A DNA stretch of 64,000 nucleotides. Origin: Aromatoleum petrolei. Its GTDB lineage: Bacteria > Pseudomonadota > Gammaproteobacteria > Burkholderiales > Rhodocyclaceae. A program made the translations under genes and the position numbers. Under the pieces are notes generated by a model, which ran no database searches, was not told the DNA's origin, and was given only the letters and a program-made list of their open reading frames with translations. Below, one piece after another: positions 1 through 7,792 of this stretch (position 1 is its first letter; every line of letters begins with the position of its first letter). Location of the stretch: assembly GCF_017894385.1 (NCBI RefSeq), contig NZ_CP059560.1, forward strand, positions 2,542,001-2,606,000. The letters are read 5' to 3'.

Positions 1-159
1 CCGTGCGTGATCTTCACCGAGATCGACTTCGAGGAGTTCGATCCGCTCGCGGTGCGCAAGCTCTTCGTCGGCGCCACGCGTGCGAGCATGAAGCTGATTC
101 TCGTCGTGTCCGAACGGGCCGCAGGGCTGCTCGCGCAGCACCTCGAACAGGACGGATGA
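1..159 (+). CDS. UvrD-like helicase, C-terminal fragment (5' end outside window)
   Basis: This is the last 52 codons of a gene that enters from the left edge, in frame with base 1 and ending at TGA 157-159. The fragment contains VGATRA, which matches helicase motif VI of superfamily 1 (UvrD/Rep/PcrA), where the arginine contacts the ATP gamma-phosphate. It is preceded by an acidic stretch (EIDFEEFDPLAVRKLF) of the kind found between motifs V and VI. Only about 25 residues follow motif VI, so this is probably a compact UvrD_C_2-type enzyme, as in NERD- or nuclease-linked helicases, rather than full-length UvrD. The upstream part is needed for a firm name. Confidence 0.6.
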   Translation, partial: PCVIFTEIDFEEFDPLAVRKLFVGATRASMKLILVVSERAAGLLAQHLEQDG

Positions 160-213
160 TCCACCTCCCGAAGGTTAAGAAACATTAATCCGGCGCAGCG
201 GTCGTTTTCGAAT

Positions 214-232
214 ACGAATCGTTATCATTCGT
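214..232 (+). promoter_or_regulatory. Probable Fur box upstream of the iron-uptake genes
   Basis: The core AATCGTTATCATT at 217-229 matches 11 of 13 bases of the palindromic Fur core AATGATTATCATT. It lies about 20 bases before the cupredoxin start and ahead of an FTR1 iron permease, the setting expected for iron-dependent repression. The site would overlap the core promoter. Fur binding is inferred from the match and the context. Confidence 0.6.
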
Positions 233-251
233 GAAAACTCCGGAGCCCGAC

Positions 252-575
252 ATGAGACGACTGCCCCTCCTCGCCCTGCTGTGCCTGCCCTTCGCTGCCG
301 CCGCAGCCGATCCCGCGGAGATCCCGCTGACGATCAGGAACCACCGCTTCGAACCGGCCGAGGTCCGCATACCCGCAGGGCAGAAGGTCAGGCTGGTGGT
401 GCATAACCAGGACGGCACGCCGGAGGAGTTCGAGAGCCACGAACTCAACCGCGAGAAGGTCATCCCGGGCGGCGCGAAGGCGTCGATCTTCATCGGCCCG
501 TTGCAGGCAGGCAAGTACCCCTTCTTCGGCGAATTCAACGAAGCCACCGCGCGCGGCGTCGTGATCGCGGAGTAA
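252..575 (+). CDS. Periplasmic cupredoxin-domain protein of an iron-uptake system
   Basis: The product has 107 residues. An N-terminal signal peptide (MRRLPLLALLCLPFAAAAA) is followed by one cupredoxin-fold domain with the IPAGQKVRLVVHNQD strand typical of Cupredoxin_1/EfeO-like proteins. I chose ATG 252 because GGAG at 242-245 precedes it by six bases; the in-frame GTG at 231 lies inside the Fur box. In FtrABCD and EfeUOB systems a cupredoxin partner binds or oxidises ferrous iron at the permease. Here the gene ends five bases before the FTR1 permease, so the two are almost certainly co-transcribed. No P19 or EfeB partner is adjacent, so the source of oxidising power is not visible. Confidence 0.8.
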   Translation: MRRLPLLALLCLPFAAAAADPAEIPLTIRNHRFEPAEVRIPAGQKVRLVVHNQDGTPEEFESHELNREKVIPGGAKASIFIGPLQAGKYPFFGEFNEATARGVVIAE

Positions 576-580
576 GCGCC

Positions 581-1402
581 ATGCTCGGTGCCGCCATCAT
601 CGTCTTCCGCGAGTCGCTCGAAGCGGCGCTGCTGATCGGCATCATCGCCGCAGCCGCACGCACCCTGCCCGGACGCAATCGCTGGCTGTCGGCTGGCGTC
701 GCCGCCGGCGTGATGGGTGCGCTCATCGTGGCCGCGCTGGCCGGCCGGATCGCCGACATGGCCGACGGCATGGGGCAGGAGATGCTCAACGCCTGCATCC
801 TCGGCCTCGCCGTGTCGATGCTGGCGTGGCACAACATCTGGATGGCGCGGCATGCGCGCGAGATGGTTGCAGGCGCGCGCGCGATCGTGCGCGACGTCGC
901 GGACGGCCGGCGCGAGTTGTCGGCGATCATGGTGCTGGTGGCGATGGCCGTGCTGCGCGAGGGGTCGGAAACCGCGCTGTTCCTGTACAGCCTCGCCTCG
1001 GAGGGGGAATCGGCCGGGCAGGTGCTCGCGGGCGGCGCGCTCGGCCTCGCGGCCGGTGCTGGGGTGGGTTTCGCGATGTACGCCGGCCTGCTGCGCGTGC
1101 CGGTGCGCCGGTTCTTCGGTGTCACTGCCGCGCTGGTGCTGCTGCTCGCGGCGGGCATGGCGGGGCAGATGGCGCGCTTCCTGATCCAGGGCGACATCCT
1201 GCCGCCGCTCGCCAACCCGCTGTGGGACACCTCGGCCTGGCTGTCGGCGAACTCGCCCGCCGGCACGCTGCTGCATGTGCTCGCAGGCTACGACCCGCGG
1301 CCGAGCGCGATGCAGGCGCTGTTCTACCTCGGCACCGTCGCCGCGATCGCGCTGGGCATGTTTCTCGCCCGCGCACCGGCGCGCTCGGCCACGCCGGCCT
1401 GA
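581..1402 (+). CDS. FTR1-family high-affinity iron permease
   Basis: The product is a 273-residue polytopic inner-membrane protein. It carries both Glu-rich signatures of the FTR1/EfeU family: RESLEAALL near residue 10 and REGSETALF near residue 127, each in a hydrophobic helix. These glutamates form the iron path in characterised homologues. About seven membrane segments can be read. The start is five bases after the cupredoxin stop, with a GGAG inside the end of that gene. Family membership is clear. Fe(III) delivered by the cupredoxin is the likely substrate, inferred from family knowledge. Confidence 0.88.
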   Translation: MLGAAIIVFRESLEAALLIGIIAAAARTLPGRNRWLSAGVAAGVMGALIVAALAGRIADMADGMGQEMLNACILGLAVSMLAWHNIWMARHAREMVAGARAIVRDVADGRRELSAIMVLVAMAVLREGSETALFLYSLASEGESAGQVLAGGALGLAAGAGVGFAMYAGLLRVPVRRFFGVTAALVLLLAAGMAGQMARFLIQGDILPPLANPLWDTSAWLSANSPAGTLLHVLAGYDPRPSAMQALFYLGTVAAIALGMFLARAPARSATPA

Positions 1403-1494
1403 CCCCGTTTTCGCGACATGCCCCCGGCCCGCCGCCGGCCGGGTCCGGCACGCCTGCGCCCCCGTTTTCAACGCACGACACCGAAAGGACCTTC

Positions 1495-2226
1495 ATGAAG
1501 AAGCAACTCATCGCCCTCGCGCTCGCCGGTTTCGGCGCGGGGATCGCCCACGCCGGCCCGGCCGCATCCATTTACACGCCGACCGTGGAGTACGGCGAAA
1601 ACGAGATCGAATTCAAGGCCGGTTCGCATCGCGACCACAGCAAGGAAGACGAGACGGCGATGGTGATCGGCTACGGCACGGGCGTGACGCCGTGGTGGTT
1701 CACCGAACTGAGCGTCGAATACGAACGCGAGCGCGGCGAACGTTTCAAGTACGAGGCTTTCGAGTGGGAGAACAAGTTCCAGCTCACCGAGACCGGAAAA
1801 TATCCGGTCGACCTCGGCCTGCTGGTCGAGATCGAGCGTCCGCGCGAGCATGACGAGGGCTGGGAGCTGAAGCTGGGGCTGCTGACGCAGAAGGATTTCG
1901 GCAAGGTGCAGGCGAATTTCAACCTGCTCGCCGAGCGGCACTACGATGCCGAGGAGAAGAGCGACACCGAACTCGGCTATCAGTGGCAGCTGAAATACCG
2001 CCTGATGCCGACTTTCGAGTACGGCGTGCAGGGCATGGGCGAGGTCGGAAAGTGGAACGACTGGGCGAAGTCGGACGAGCAGGAGCACATGGCCGGCCCG
2101 GCGGTCTTCGGCAAGCTGCCGCTGGGTGGCCACCAGGCGCTCAAGTACGACGTGGGCTTCCTCTTCGGCATGACGAAGGACACGCCTGAGCACACGCTGC
2201 GCATGAAACTCGAATACGAGTTCTGA
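1495..2226 (+). CDS. Exported beta-strand-rich protein, probable outer-membrane barrel
   Basis: The product has 243 residues. A clean signal peptide (cleavage after AGIAHA) is followed by a protein of alternating polar and aromatic residues, many charged turns and a C-terminal phenylalanine (KLEYEF), the usual outer-membrane beta-barrel signature. GAAAGG precedes the ATG. It follows the iron permease by 92 bases and ends at a clear terminator, so it may belong to the same transcript. I do not recognise a named family. An outer-membrane role linked to the metal-uptake genes is possible but rests only on position. Confidence 0.6.
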   Translation: MKKQLIALALAGFGAGIAHAGPAASIYTPTVEYGENEIEFKAGSHRDHSKEDETAMVIGYGTGVTPWWFTELSVEYERERGERFKYEAFEWENKFQLTETGKYPVDLGLLVEIERPREHDEGWELKLGLLTQKDFGKVQANFNLLAERHYDAEEKSDTELGYQWQLKYRLMPTFEYGVQGMGEVGKWNDWAKSDEQEHMAGPAVFGKLPLGGHQALKYDVGFLFGMTKDTPEHTLRMKLEYEF

Positions 2227-2249
2227 ACCCCTCCTGCGCGCCCAGCAGA

Positions 2250-2283
2250 GCCCTGTCGGTCACCCCGGCAGGGCCTTTGGTTG
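2250..2283 (+). terminator. Rho-independent-type terminator after the iron-uptake cluster
   Basis: The hairpin GCCCTG...CAGGGC (2250-2274, with extra C/G pairs in the arms) is followed by a short T-containing tract (CTTTGGTTGTT). It lies between the convergent beta-barrel gene and the ProQ-like gene and could serve both strands. Confidence 0.55.
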
Positions 2284-2327
2284 TTCACCTGACGTACGCC
2301 GCGCACGCGCAGCGTACGCGGGCCGGC

Positions 2328-2807
2328 TCAGCGCCTGGAGAACTTGCCGACGAGTTGCGCGAGCTTCTCGGTCTTGCGACGCTCGGCTTCCTCGGCGCGC
2401 TGGCGCTCGCGCTCGGCCTCGGCCGCCGCCTTCTTGCGCTTGGCGACCTCGGCAAAGCGCTCCTTGAGCGTCTGCGCGGCGTGCTGGCGCTGCTCCTCGG
2501 TGACTTCGCCGCTCTCCTTGCCGTCGAGGTCGAAGCGCGCAGTGGCCTTCTCGACCGCCTTCAGGTAGCGCGTCGTCGCGGTGTGCATGCGCATCGCGCT
2601 GCGGATGACCTTGCGGTCGACATCCGGGAAGCGCTCGCCGATGGCCTTGTCGATGCGCAGCGCGAGCGGTTTGACTTCGCTGAAGGTCGTAGAGATTTCC
2701 TGAAGCTTCTGCAGCAGTCCGCGGGCATCGATGCCGGCGGGCTTGGCTGCGGCGGCCGGAGCGGTGGGCTGTTCGGCGAGGGCTTCGGGAGTCGTTTCGG
2801 TATTCAT
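2328..2807 (-). CDS. ProQ/FinO-domain RNA chaperone
   Basis: The product has 159 residues. An Ala/Pro-rich N-terminus (1-25) leads into a ProQ/FinO domain (about 28-120), recognised from the stretch around EVKPLALRIDKAI, FPDVDRKVIRSAM and a TTRYLKAV helix. A strongly basic, coiled tail (KKAAAEAERERQRAEEAERR) follows. Proteins of this family bind structured 3' ends of small RNAs and mRNAs. E. coli ProQ has an additional C-terminal Tudor-like domain that is absent here, so this is the short form common in betaproteobacteria. It lies downstream of formate dehydrogenase on the same strand but about 130 bases away. Confidence 0.8.
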   Translation of the reverse strand: MNTETTPEALAEQPTAPAAAAKPAGIDARGLLQKLQEISTTFSEVKPLALRIDKAIGERFPDVDRKVIRSAMRMHTATTRYLKAVEKATARFDLDGKESGEVTEEQRQHAAQTLKERFAEVAKRKKAAAEAERERQRAEEAERRKTEKLAQLVGKFSRR

Positions 2808-2886
2808 TGCGGGAAGCTGCGGGAGCTGCGGACGAAAAACGGGATCATCGCATGAAAACGGGTTGCGGGGCCGTTATGGGATTGAA

Positions 2887-2906
2887 GGGATCGGCTTGGC
2901 GATCCC
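2887..2906 (-). terminator. Hairpin downstream of fdsA
   Basis: A perfect inverted repeat GGGATCG/CGATCCC with a six-base loop lies 30 bases after the formate dehydrogenase alpha stop on the minus strand. No T-run follows, so it may be a processing or pause structure rather than an intrinsic terminator. Confidence 0.35.
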
Positions 2907-2934
2907 CCACGTCTTCGGATTCAGGCGGACTTGG

Positions 2935-5742
2935 TCAGGTTTCGACGGTTTCCTTCGTGGTGATTCGGACGGCGCAATACTTGAACTCAGGGATCTTGCC
3001 GAAGGGGTCCAGCGCGGGCTGCGTGAGCAGGTTCGCTGCGGCTTCGACGTAGCAGAAGGGCATGAAGACCGAACCCTTCTGCATGCCGCGGTCAGCGCGG
3101 GCCTCCAGGGTGATCGCTCCGCGGCGGGTTTCCAGCGTGACCGTTTCGCCGGAGGCGATGCCGGCCGCAGCCAGGTCGTCCGGGTGTACGGTGCACCACG
3201 GCTGCGGTTCGAGCGCGTCGAGGACGTTGGCGCGACGTGTCATCGAGCCGGTGTGCCAGTGTTCGAGCACGCGGCCGGTCGTGAGCACCATCGGGTAGTC
3301 GTCGTCCGGCAGCTCGGCCGCGGGCAGCGGCGTGACGGCGACGAAGCGGGCGCGGCCGTTGGCAGTCGGGAAGTCATCCTCGAAGAGGACCGGATACGAA
3401 GGGCCGTCCTCGGTGAACTTCGGCGCGACGACGGCGCTCTCCGCTTCGAGCTGCGCCCAGGTGATGCCGGCGTAGGCGGGCAGCGCTTGGCGCAGTTCGT
3501 CGAAGATGGCGGCCGGCCCGGCGTAGTTCCACGCGAGCCCCAAGCGCTGCGCGACCTGCTGGATGATCCACCAGTCGGGGCGCGCATCTCCCGGCAGCGG
3601 CAGGACGGGTTGCGCGAGCTGCACGAGGCGGTCGGTGTTGGTGAAGCTGCCGCTCTTCTCCATCAGGCTGGAGGCGGGCAGGATCACGTCGGCGAGCATC
3701 GCGGTCTCGGTGAGGAAGAGGTCCTGCACGACGAGGTGGTCGAGGCCACCGAGCGCGGCGCGGGCGTGCGCGAGGTCGGGGTCCGACATCGCCGGGTTTT
3801 CGCCTTCGATGCACATGCCGCGGATCTGGCCTTGTAGCGCGGCGTCCATGATCTCGACCACCGTCAGGCCCGGCTTGTCGGACAGCGGCGTGTTCCACAG
3901 CGCCTCGAACTTGGCGCGGATCGCCGGGTCGGCGACGCGCTGGTAATCCGGGAACATCATCGGGATCAGGCCGGCGTCGGAGGCGCCCTGCACGTTGTTC
4001 TGGCCGCGCAGCGGGTGCAGGCCGGTGCCGCGGCGGCCGATCTGGCCGGTCATCAGCGCGAGCGCGATGAGGCAGCGCGAGTTGTCGGTGCCGTGCGTGT
4101 GCTGCGACACCCCCATGCCCCAGAAGATGATGCTGTTGGGGCCCTTGGCGTACAGACGCGCAACTTCGCGGGCGGTCTCGGCCGGGATGCCGGTGACCGC
4201 TTCGACGCGCTCGGGCGGGAACGCCAGCGCGGCGGCGCGGAAGGCGTCGAAGCCTTCGGTGCGCGCGGCGATGAAGGCTTCGTCGGTGAGCCCTTCTTCG
4301 ATGATCACGCAGGCGAGCGACAGCAGCAGGGTGACGTCGGCGTCGGGGCGGAACTGCAGGAAGCGGTGGGCGTGGCGCGCGAGCGGAGTTTCGCGCGGGT
4401 CCATCAGCACCAGCTTCGCGCCCCGCTCCACCGCGTTCTTGATGAAGGACGCGGCGACCGGGTGGTTCGCCGCCGGATTCGCGCCGATCACGACGATCAC
4501 GTCGGCGAACTCGACGTCGCGCACGGGGTTGGACACGGCGCCCGAGCCGATGCCTTCCAGGAGTGCAGCGACCGAGGACGCATGGCACAGGCGCGTGCAG
4601 TGGTCGACGTTATGGGTACCGAAGCCCGTGCGGACGAGCTTCTGGAAGAGGTAGGCCTCCTCGTTGCTGCCTTTCGCCGAGCCGAAGCCGGCGAGCGCGT
4701 GCGGGCCGTGCTGCGCCTTGATGCGCGCGAGGCCGGCGGCGGCAAAGTCGAGCGCCTCGTCCCACGTCGCTTCGCGGAAGGCGGCGAGCGGATTGGCCGG
4801 ATCGAGATCGACGGCCTTGGCGATGCCGGGCTTGCGGATCAGCGGTTTCGTGAGGCGCTGCGAGTGGCGCGGGTAGCCGAAGCCGTAGCGCCCCTTCACG
4901 CACAGGCGGCCGGAGTTGGCGGGGCCGTCGCGGCCGACGACGTGGATGATCTTCGCCTCGCCGCCTTCGCCGGCGACGTGGTAGGTCGTCTGGCAGCCGA
5001 CGCCGCAGTACGGGCACAGCGAGTCGATCGCTTTCGTCTCGGCGACCGGCGCGGGCGCCGTGATCGGTTCGGCGAAGGCGCCCAGCACGACGGCGGGTTC
5101 GGGCGCGGCCGTCACGAGCGCCGCCGGCAGCAGCGCGCCGGTCGGGCAGGCCTGCACGCATTCGCCGCAGCCGACGCACGAGGAGGTGCCCATCGGGTCA
5201 TTGAAGTCGAACACGATCGCCGTATCGGCGCCGCGGCGCGCGAGGCCGATCACGTCGTTCACCTGTTCCTCGCGGCAGGCGCGCAGGCAGCGCGTGCATT
5301 GGATGCAGGCGGCGAGGTTCACGGCGATGCCGGGATGGCTGCGGTCGGCGGCCGGTTGTTCGCGCGGCGCGAAACGCGATTCCTTCACGCCCAGTTCGTC
5401 GCACCAGTGCGCGAGCTCGGAGTCGGCCTTCTCGGCTTCGGCCGGCACGTCGGCGCGCAGCAGTTCCAGCACCATGCGTTGCGAGGCGCGGGCGCGTTCG
5501 CTCTCGGCCTTCACCTTCATGCCGGGCTTCGGTGCACGGCAGCACGAGGGCGCGAGCACGCGCTCGCCGTCGATCTCGACGACACAGGCGCGGCAGTTGC
5601 CGTCGGCGCGCAGGCCGTCCGTGTAGCACAGGTGCGGGATGTCGGTGCCGGCGCGGCGCGCGGCCTGCAGGATGGATTCGCCCGGCGCGGCGTCGATCTC
5701 GCGACCGTCGAGTTCGAAGCGGATCATGTCGTCGGCCTTCAT
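2935..5742 (-). CDS. fdsA: NAD-dependent formate dehydrogenase, catalytic alpha subunit
   Basis: The product is a 935-residue molybdopterin enzyme that oxidises formate to CO2 and passes electrons to the beta subunit. An N-terminal [2Fe-2S] domain (Cys39, 50, 53, 67/68) and a ferredoxin-like region with two [4Fe-4S] motifs (Cys146/149/152/156 and 189/192/195/199) precede the MopB core. The core starts with CPYCGVGC (243-250, fourth ligand Cys281). The Mo ligand is Cys386 in the motif VDHCTRLCHASSVA. Its codon is TGC, so this is not a selenoenzyme. No signal peptide is present, so it is cytoplasmic. The ATG follows AGGAGAAAACCGC and overlaps the beta stop as ATGA, indicating translational coupling. 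The FdsC/FdsD-type maturation genes are not next to it. Confidence 0.92.
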   Translation of the reverse strand: MKADDMIRFELDGREIDAAPGESILQAARRAGTDIPHLCYTDGLRADGNCRACVVEIDGERVLAPSCCRAPKPGMKVKAESERARASQRMVLELLRADVPAEAEKADSELAHWCDELGVKESRFAPREQPAADRSHPGIAVNLAACIQCTRCLRACREEQVNDVIGLARRGADTAIVFDFNDPMGTSSCVGCGECVQACPTGALLPAALVTAAPEPAVVLGAFAEPITAPAPVAETKAIDSLCPYCGVGCQTTYHVAGEGGEAKIIHVVGRDGPANSGRLCVKGRYGFGYPRHSQRLTKPLIRKPGIAKAVDLDPANPLAAFREATWDEALDFAAAGLARIKAQHGPHALAGFGSAKGSNEEAYLFQKLVRTGFGTHNVDHCTRLCHASSVAALLEGIGSGAVSNPVRDVEFADVIVVIGANPAANHPVAASFIKNAVERGAKLVLMDPRETPLARHAHRFLQFRPDADVTLLLSLACVIIEEGLTDEAFIAARTEGFDAFRAAALAFPPERVEAVTGIPAETAREVARLYAKGPNSIIFWGMGVSQHTHGTDNSRCLIALALMTGQIGRRGTGLHPLRGQNNVQGASDAGLIPMMFPDYQRVADPAIRAKFEALWNTPLSDKPGLTVVEIMDAALQGQIRGMCIEGENPAMSDPDLAHARAALGGLDHLVVQDLFLTETAMLADVILPASSLMEKSGSFTNTDRLVQLAQPVLPLPGDARPDWWIIQQVAQRLGLAWNYAGPAAIFDELRQALPAYAGITWAQLEAESAVVAPKFTEDGPSYPVLFEDDFPTANGRARFVAVTPLPAAELPDDDYPMVLTTGRVLEHWHTGSMTRRANVLDALEPQPWCTVHPDDLAAAGIASGETVTLETRRGAITLEARADRGMQKGSVFMPFCYVEAAANLLTQPALDPFGKIPEFKYCAVRITTKETVET

Positions 5743-7433
5743 GCGGTTTTCTCCTGATGCGCTGCGCCGACCTCGTGCGGGAAGAAGCGCAGCACCGATT
5801 GCATCGGGTTCGGCGCGGCCTGGCCGAGGCCACAGATCGAGGCGTCCATCATGGTCTTTCCGAGTTCGGTCAGCAGCCCGGCGTTCCATTGCGGCGCCTT
5901 CATCAGTTCGGCCGCCTTGGCGGTGCCGACGCGGCAGGGCGTGCATTGGCCGCAGGATTCGTGGGCGAAGAATTCCATCGCATTCTCGGCCAGCAGCCGC
6001 GCCTGGTCGTGCTGCGAGAAGACGACGATCGCCGCCGAGCCGATGAAGCAGCCGTGGGGTGCGAGCGTGTCGAAGTCGAGTGGCACGTCCGCGAGACGCG
6101 CGGGCAGGATGCCGCCCGAGGCACCGCCGGGAAAATAGCCGTAGAGCTCGTGGCCGGGGAGCATGCCGCCGCAGTGTTCGTCGACCAGTTCGCGCAGCGT
6201 GATGCCGGCGTCGGTGACGACGACACCGGGTTTGGCGACGCGCCCGCTGACGGAGAAGCTGCGCAAGCCCTTGCGGCCGTTGCGGCCGAAGCTCGCGAAC
6301 CAGTCGCCCCCCTTCTCGACGATGTCCCGCACCCACCACAGCGTCTCGAGGTTGTGCTCCAGCGTCGGGCGCCCGAACAAGCCGACTTCGGCCACATAGG
6401 GCGGGCGCAGCCGCGGCATGCCGCGCTTGCCTTCGATCGACTCGATCATCGCCGACTCCTCGCCGCACACGTAGGCGCCGGCGCCGCGGCGCAGCTCGAT
6501 GGGGGGCAGGTCCGGCCATGCGGCGCGCACGCGGTCCAGTTCCTCGGCGAGCAGGCGACGCAGTGCGGGGTATTCGTCGCGGATGTAGATCCAGATGCCC
6601 GCGATGCCGACGACGCACGCGGCGATCAGCATGCCTTCGATGAAGCGGTGCGGATCGCTCGCGAGGTAGTGGCGGTCCTTGAAGGTGCCGGGCTCGCCTT
6701 CGTCGATGTTGACGGCCATGTTGCGCGGCGCGGGCTGGGCGGCGACGGTGCGCCACTTGCGCGCGGCCGGGAAGCCGGCACCGCCGAGACCGCGCAGGCC
6801 CGCGTGATCGAGCGCCGCGACGATCGATTCCGCGTCGCGTGCGCCGCTGCGAACCGCCTCCCACAGCGCGTAGCCGCCCGCGGCGCGGTAGGCATCGAAG
6901 CGGATCGCCTCCGGCATCGTTTCAGCGCGCTCGCCGCTGGCGACGACCGCGGCGACCTTGTCCGCGTCAGCATTGAGCACCGGCTTCTGCCCGACGACCG
7001 CGACCGGCGCGCTGTCGCAGCGGCCGACGCAGGGCACGCGCTGGACACGCACGTCCGCGCCGAGACGGGTCGCGAGCGAGGCAGCCAATTCCGCGCCGCC
7101 CGCCAGCGCACAGCCGAGCGAATCGCACACACGCACCGTCAGCGCCGGCGGCGCCTCCGCCCCGGCCGGGACGAAATCGAAGTGATGGTAGAAGGTAGCG
7201 ACCTCGAACACCTCGGCACGCGCGAGCTTCAGCGCCTCGGCGAGCGCCGCGAGGTGGTCGGCGTGCAGCGCACCATGGGTGTCCTGCAAGCGGTGCAGGT
7301 ATTCGATCAGGCGATCGGCTCGCGGCGTGAGGCCGGCGGCGAGGTCCGGGGCCAAGGCCACCGCGGCGGCCTCGCGGGCGGATTCAGGGAGCGGTTCGCG
7401 CTTGCGACCGCGCTCGGGGTTTCTGGGCATCAT
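5739..7433 (-). CDS. fdsB: NAD-dependent formate dehydrogenase beta subunit, NuoE-NuoF fusion
   Basis: The product has 564 residues and joins two complex-I-like modules. Residues about 20-160 are a 24-kDa NuoE-type [2Fe-2S] domain with CDSLGC and PCVGRC ligands. The rest is a 51-kDa NuoF-type flavoprotein with the FMN/NAD loop GLGGAGFPAARKW, GAGAYVCGEESAM and the [4Fe-4S] motif SCGQCTPCR...CGLG. It accepts electrons from the alpha subunit and reduces NAD+. Cupriavidus keeps these parts as separate FdsG and FdsB; the fused form resembles the two-subunit FDH1 of methylotrophs. I chose the ATG pair at 7433/7430; an upstream ATG at 7493 adds 20 residues but has no better ribosome site. Confidence 0.9.
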   Translation of the reverse strand: MMPRNPERGRKREPLPESAREAAAVALAPDLAAGLTPRADRLIEYLHRLQDTHGALHADHLAALAEALKLARAEVFEVATFYHHFDFVPAGAEAPPALTVRVCDSLGCALAGGAELAASLATRLGADVRVQRVPCVGRCDSAPVAVVGQKPVLNADADKVAAVVASGERAETMPEAIRFDAYRAAGGYALWEAVRSGARDAESIVAALDHAGLRGLGGAGFPAARKWRTVAAQPAPRNMAVNIDEGEPGTFKDRHYLASDPHRFIEGMLIAACVVGIAGIWIYIRDEYPALRRLLAEELDRVRAAWPDLPPIELRRGAGAYVCGEESAMIESIEGKRGMPRLRPPYVAEVGLFGRPTLEHNLETLWWVRDIVEKGGDWFASFGRNGRKGLRSFSVSGRVAKPGVVVTDAGITLRELVDEHCGGMLPGHELYGYFPGGASGGILPARLADVPLDFDTLAPHGCFIGSAAIVVFSQHDQARLLAENAMEFFAHESCGQCTPCRVGTAKAAELMKAPQWNAGLLTELGKTMMDASICGLGQAAPNPMQSVLRFFPHEVGAAHQEKTA

Positions 7434-7792
7434 GGGGGTCCCGCGCAAGATTTGCCGGGCATCGGACCACGATGGCCCCGCCGGCGGATGCATTGAACGA
7501 TAGTGCGGCTTCCGGCTGGCGCAAAGCGGATTGTGTCGAAGAATTGTTCGCTTTTTCCGAACGGAGCGGAAAGCGGGCGAGTCAATAGGTTACAAATTCA
7601 CTGGGTTATCAGCGGGAAGCCTTGCTATACGTGATTAGAGATCGAATGTTTCCGGCATCCAGCTACATGGCACGGATGTTTGAACAGGAAACGCGATGTC
7701 CCTCGACGCATGCAGGTTGGCCAGGATCGACGTCGGGGACGTCTAGACCGTGATCGAGGAGGTGGTCCGCCGCAACCAAAACGGAGGTCAGC
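7434..7792. other. Divergent intergenic region between fdsB and a c-di-GMP gene
   Basis: This 359-base, relatively AT-richer stretch must hold the formate dehydrogenase promoter (minus) and the promoter of the GGDEF/EAL gene (plus). I see one palindrome (listed separately) but no confident -35/-10 pair. Overlapping open frames here are short and read antisense to the downstream gene. Confidence 0.5.
7546..7562. promoter_or_regulatory. LysR-type palindrome upstream of formate dehydrogenase
   Basis: GTTCG-N7-CGAAC is a perfect five-base inverted repeat containing a T-N11-A spacing (7548 to 7560), the format of LysR-family operators. It lies about 115 bases upstream of fdsB. A LysR gene sits 4 kb away at 11147-12034. 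Linking the two is inference. Confidence 0.3.

Noticed and set aside
4560..4620. Selenocysteine at the formate dehydrogenase active site
   Set aside because: The active-site codon on the minus strand is TGC (Cys386), with no in-frame TGA.
5532..7496. A 654-codon plus-strand frame opposite fdsB
   Set aside because: The minus frame encodes the full NuoE-NuoF fusion with all ligands; the plus frame is a compositional shadow.
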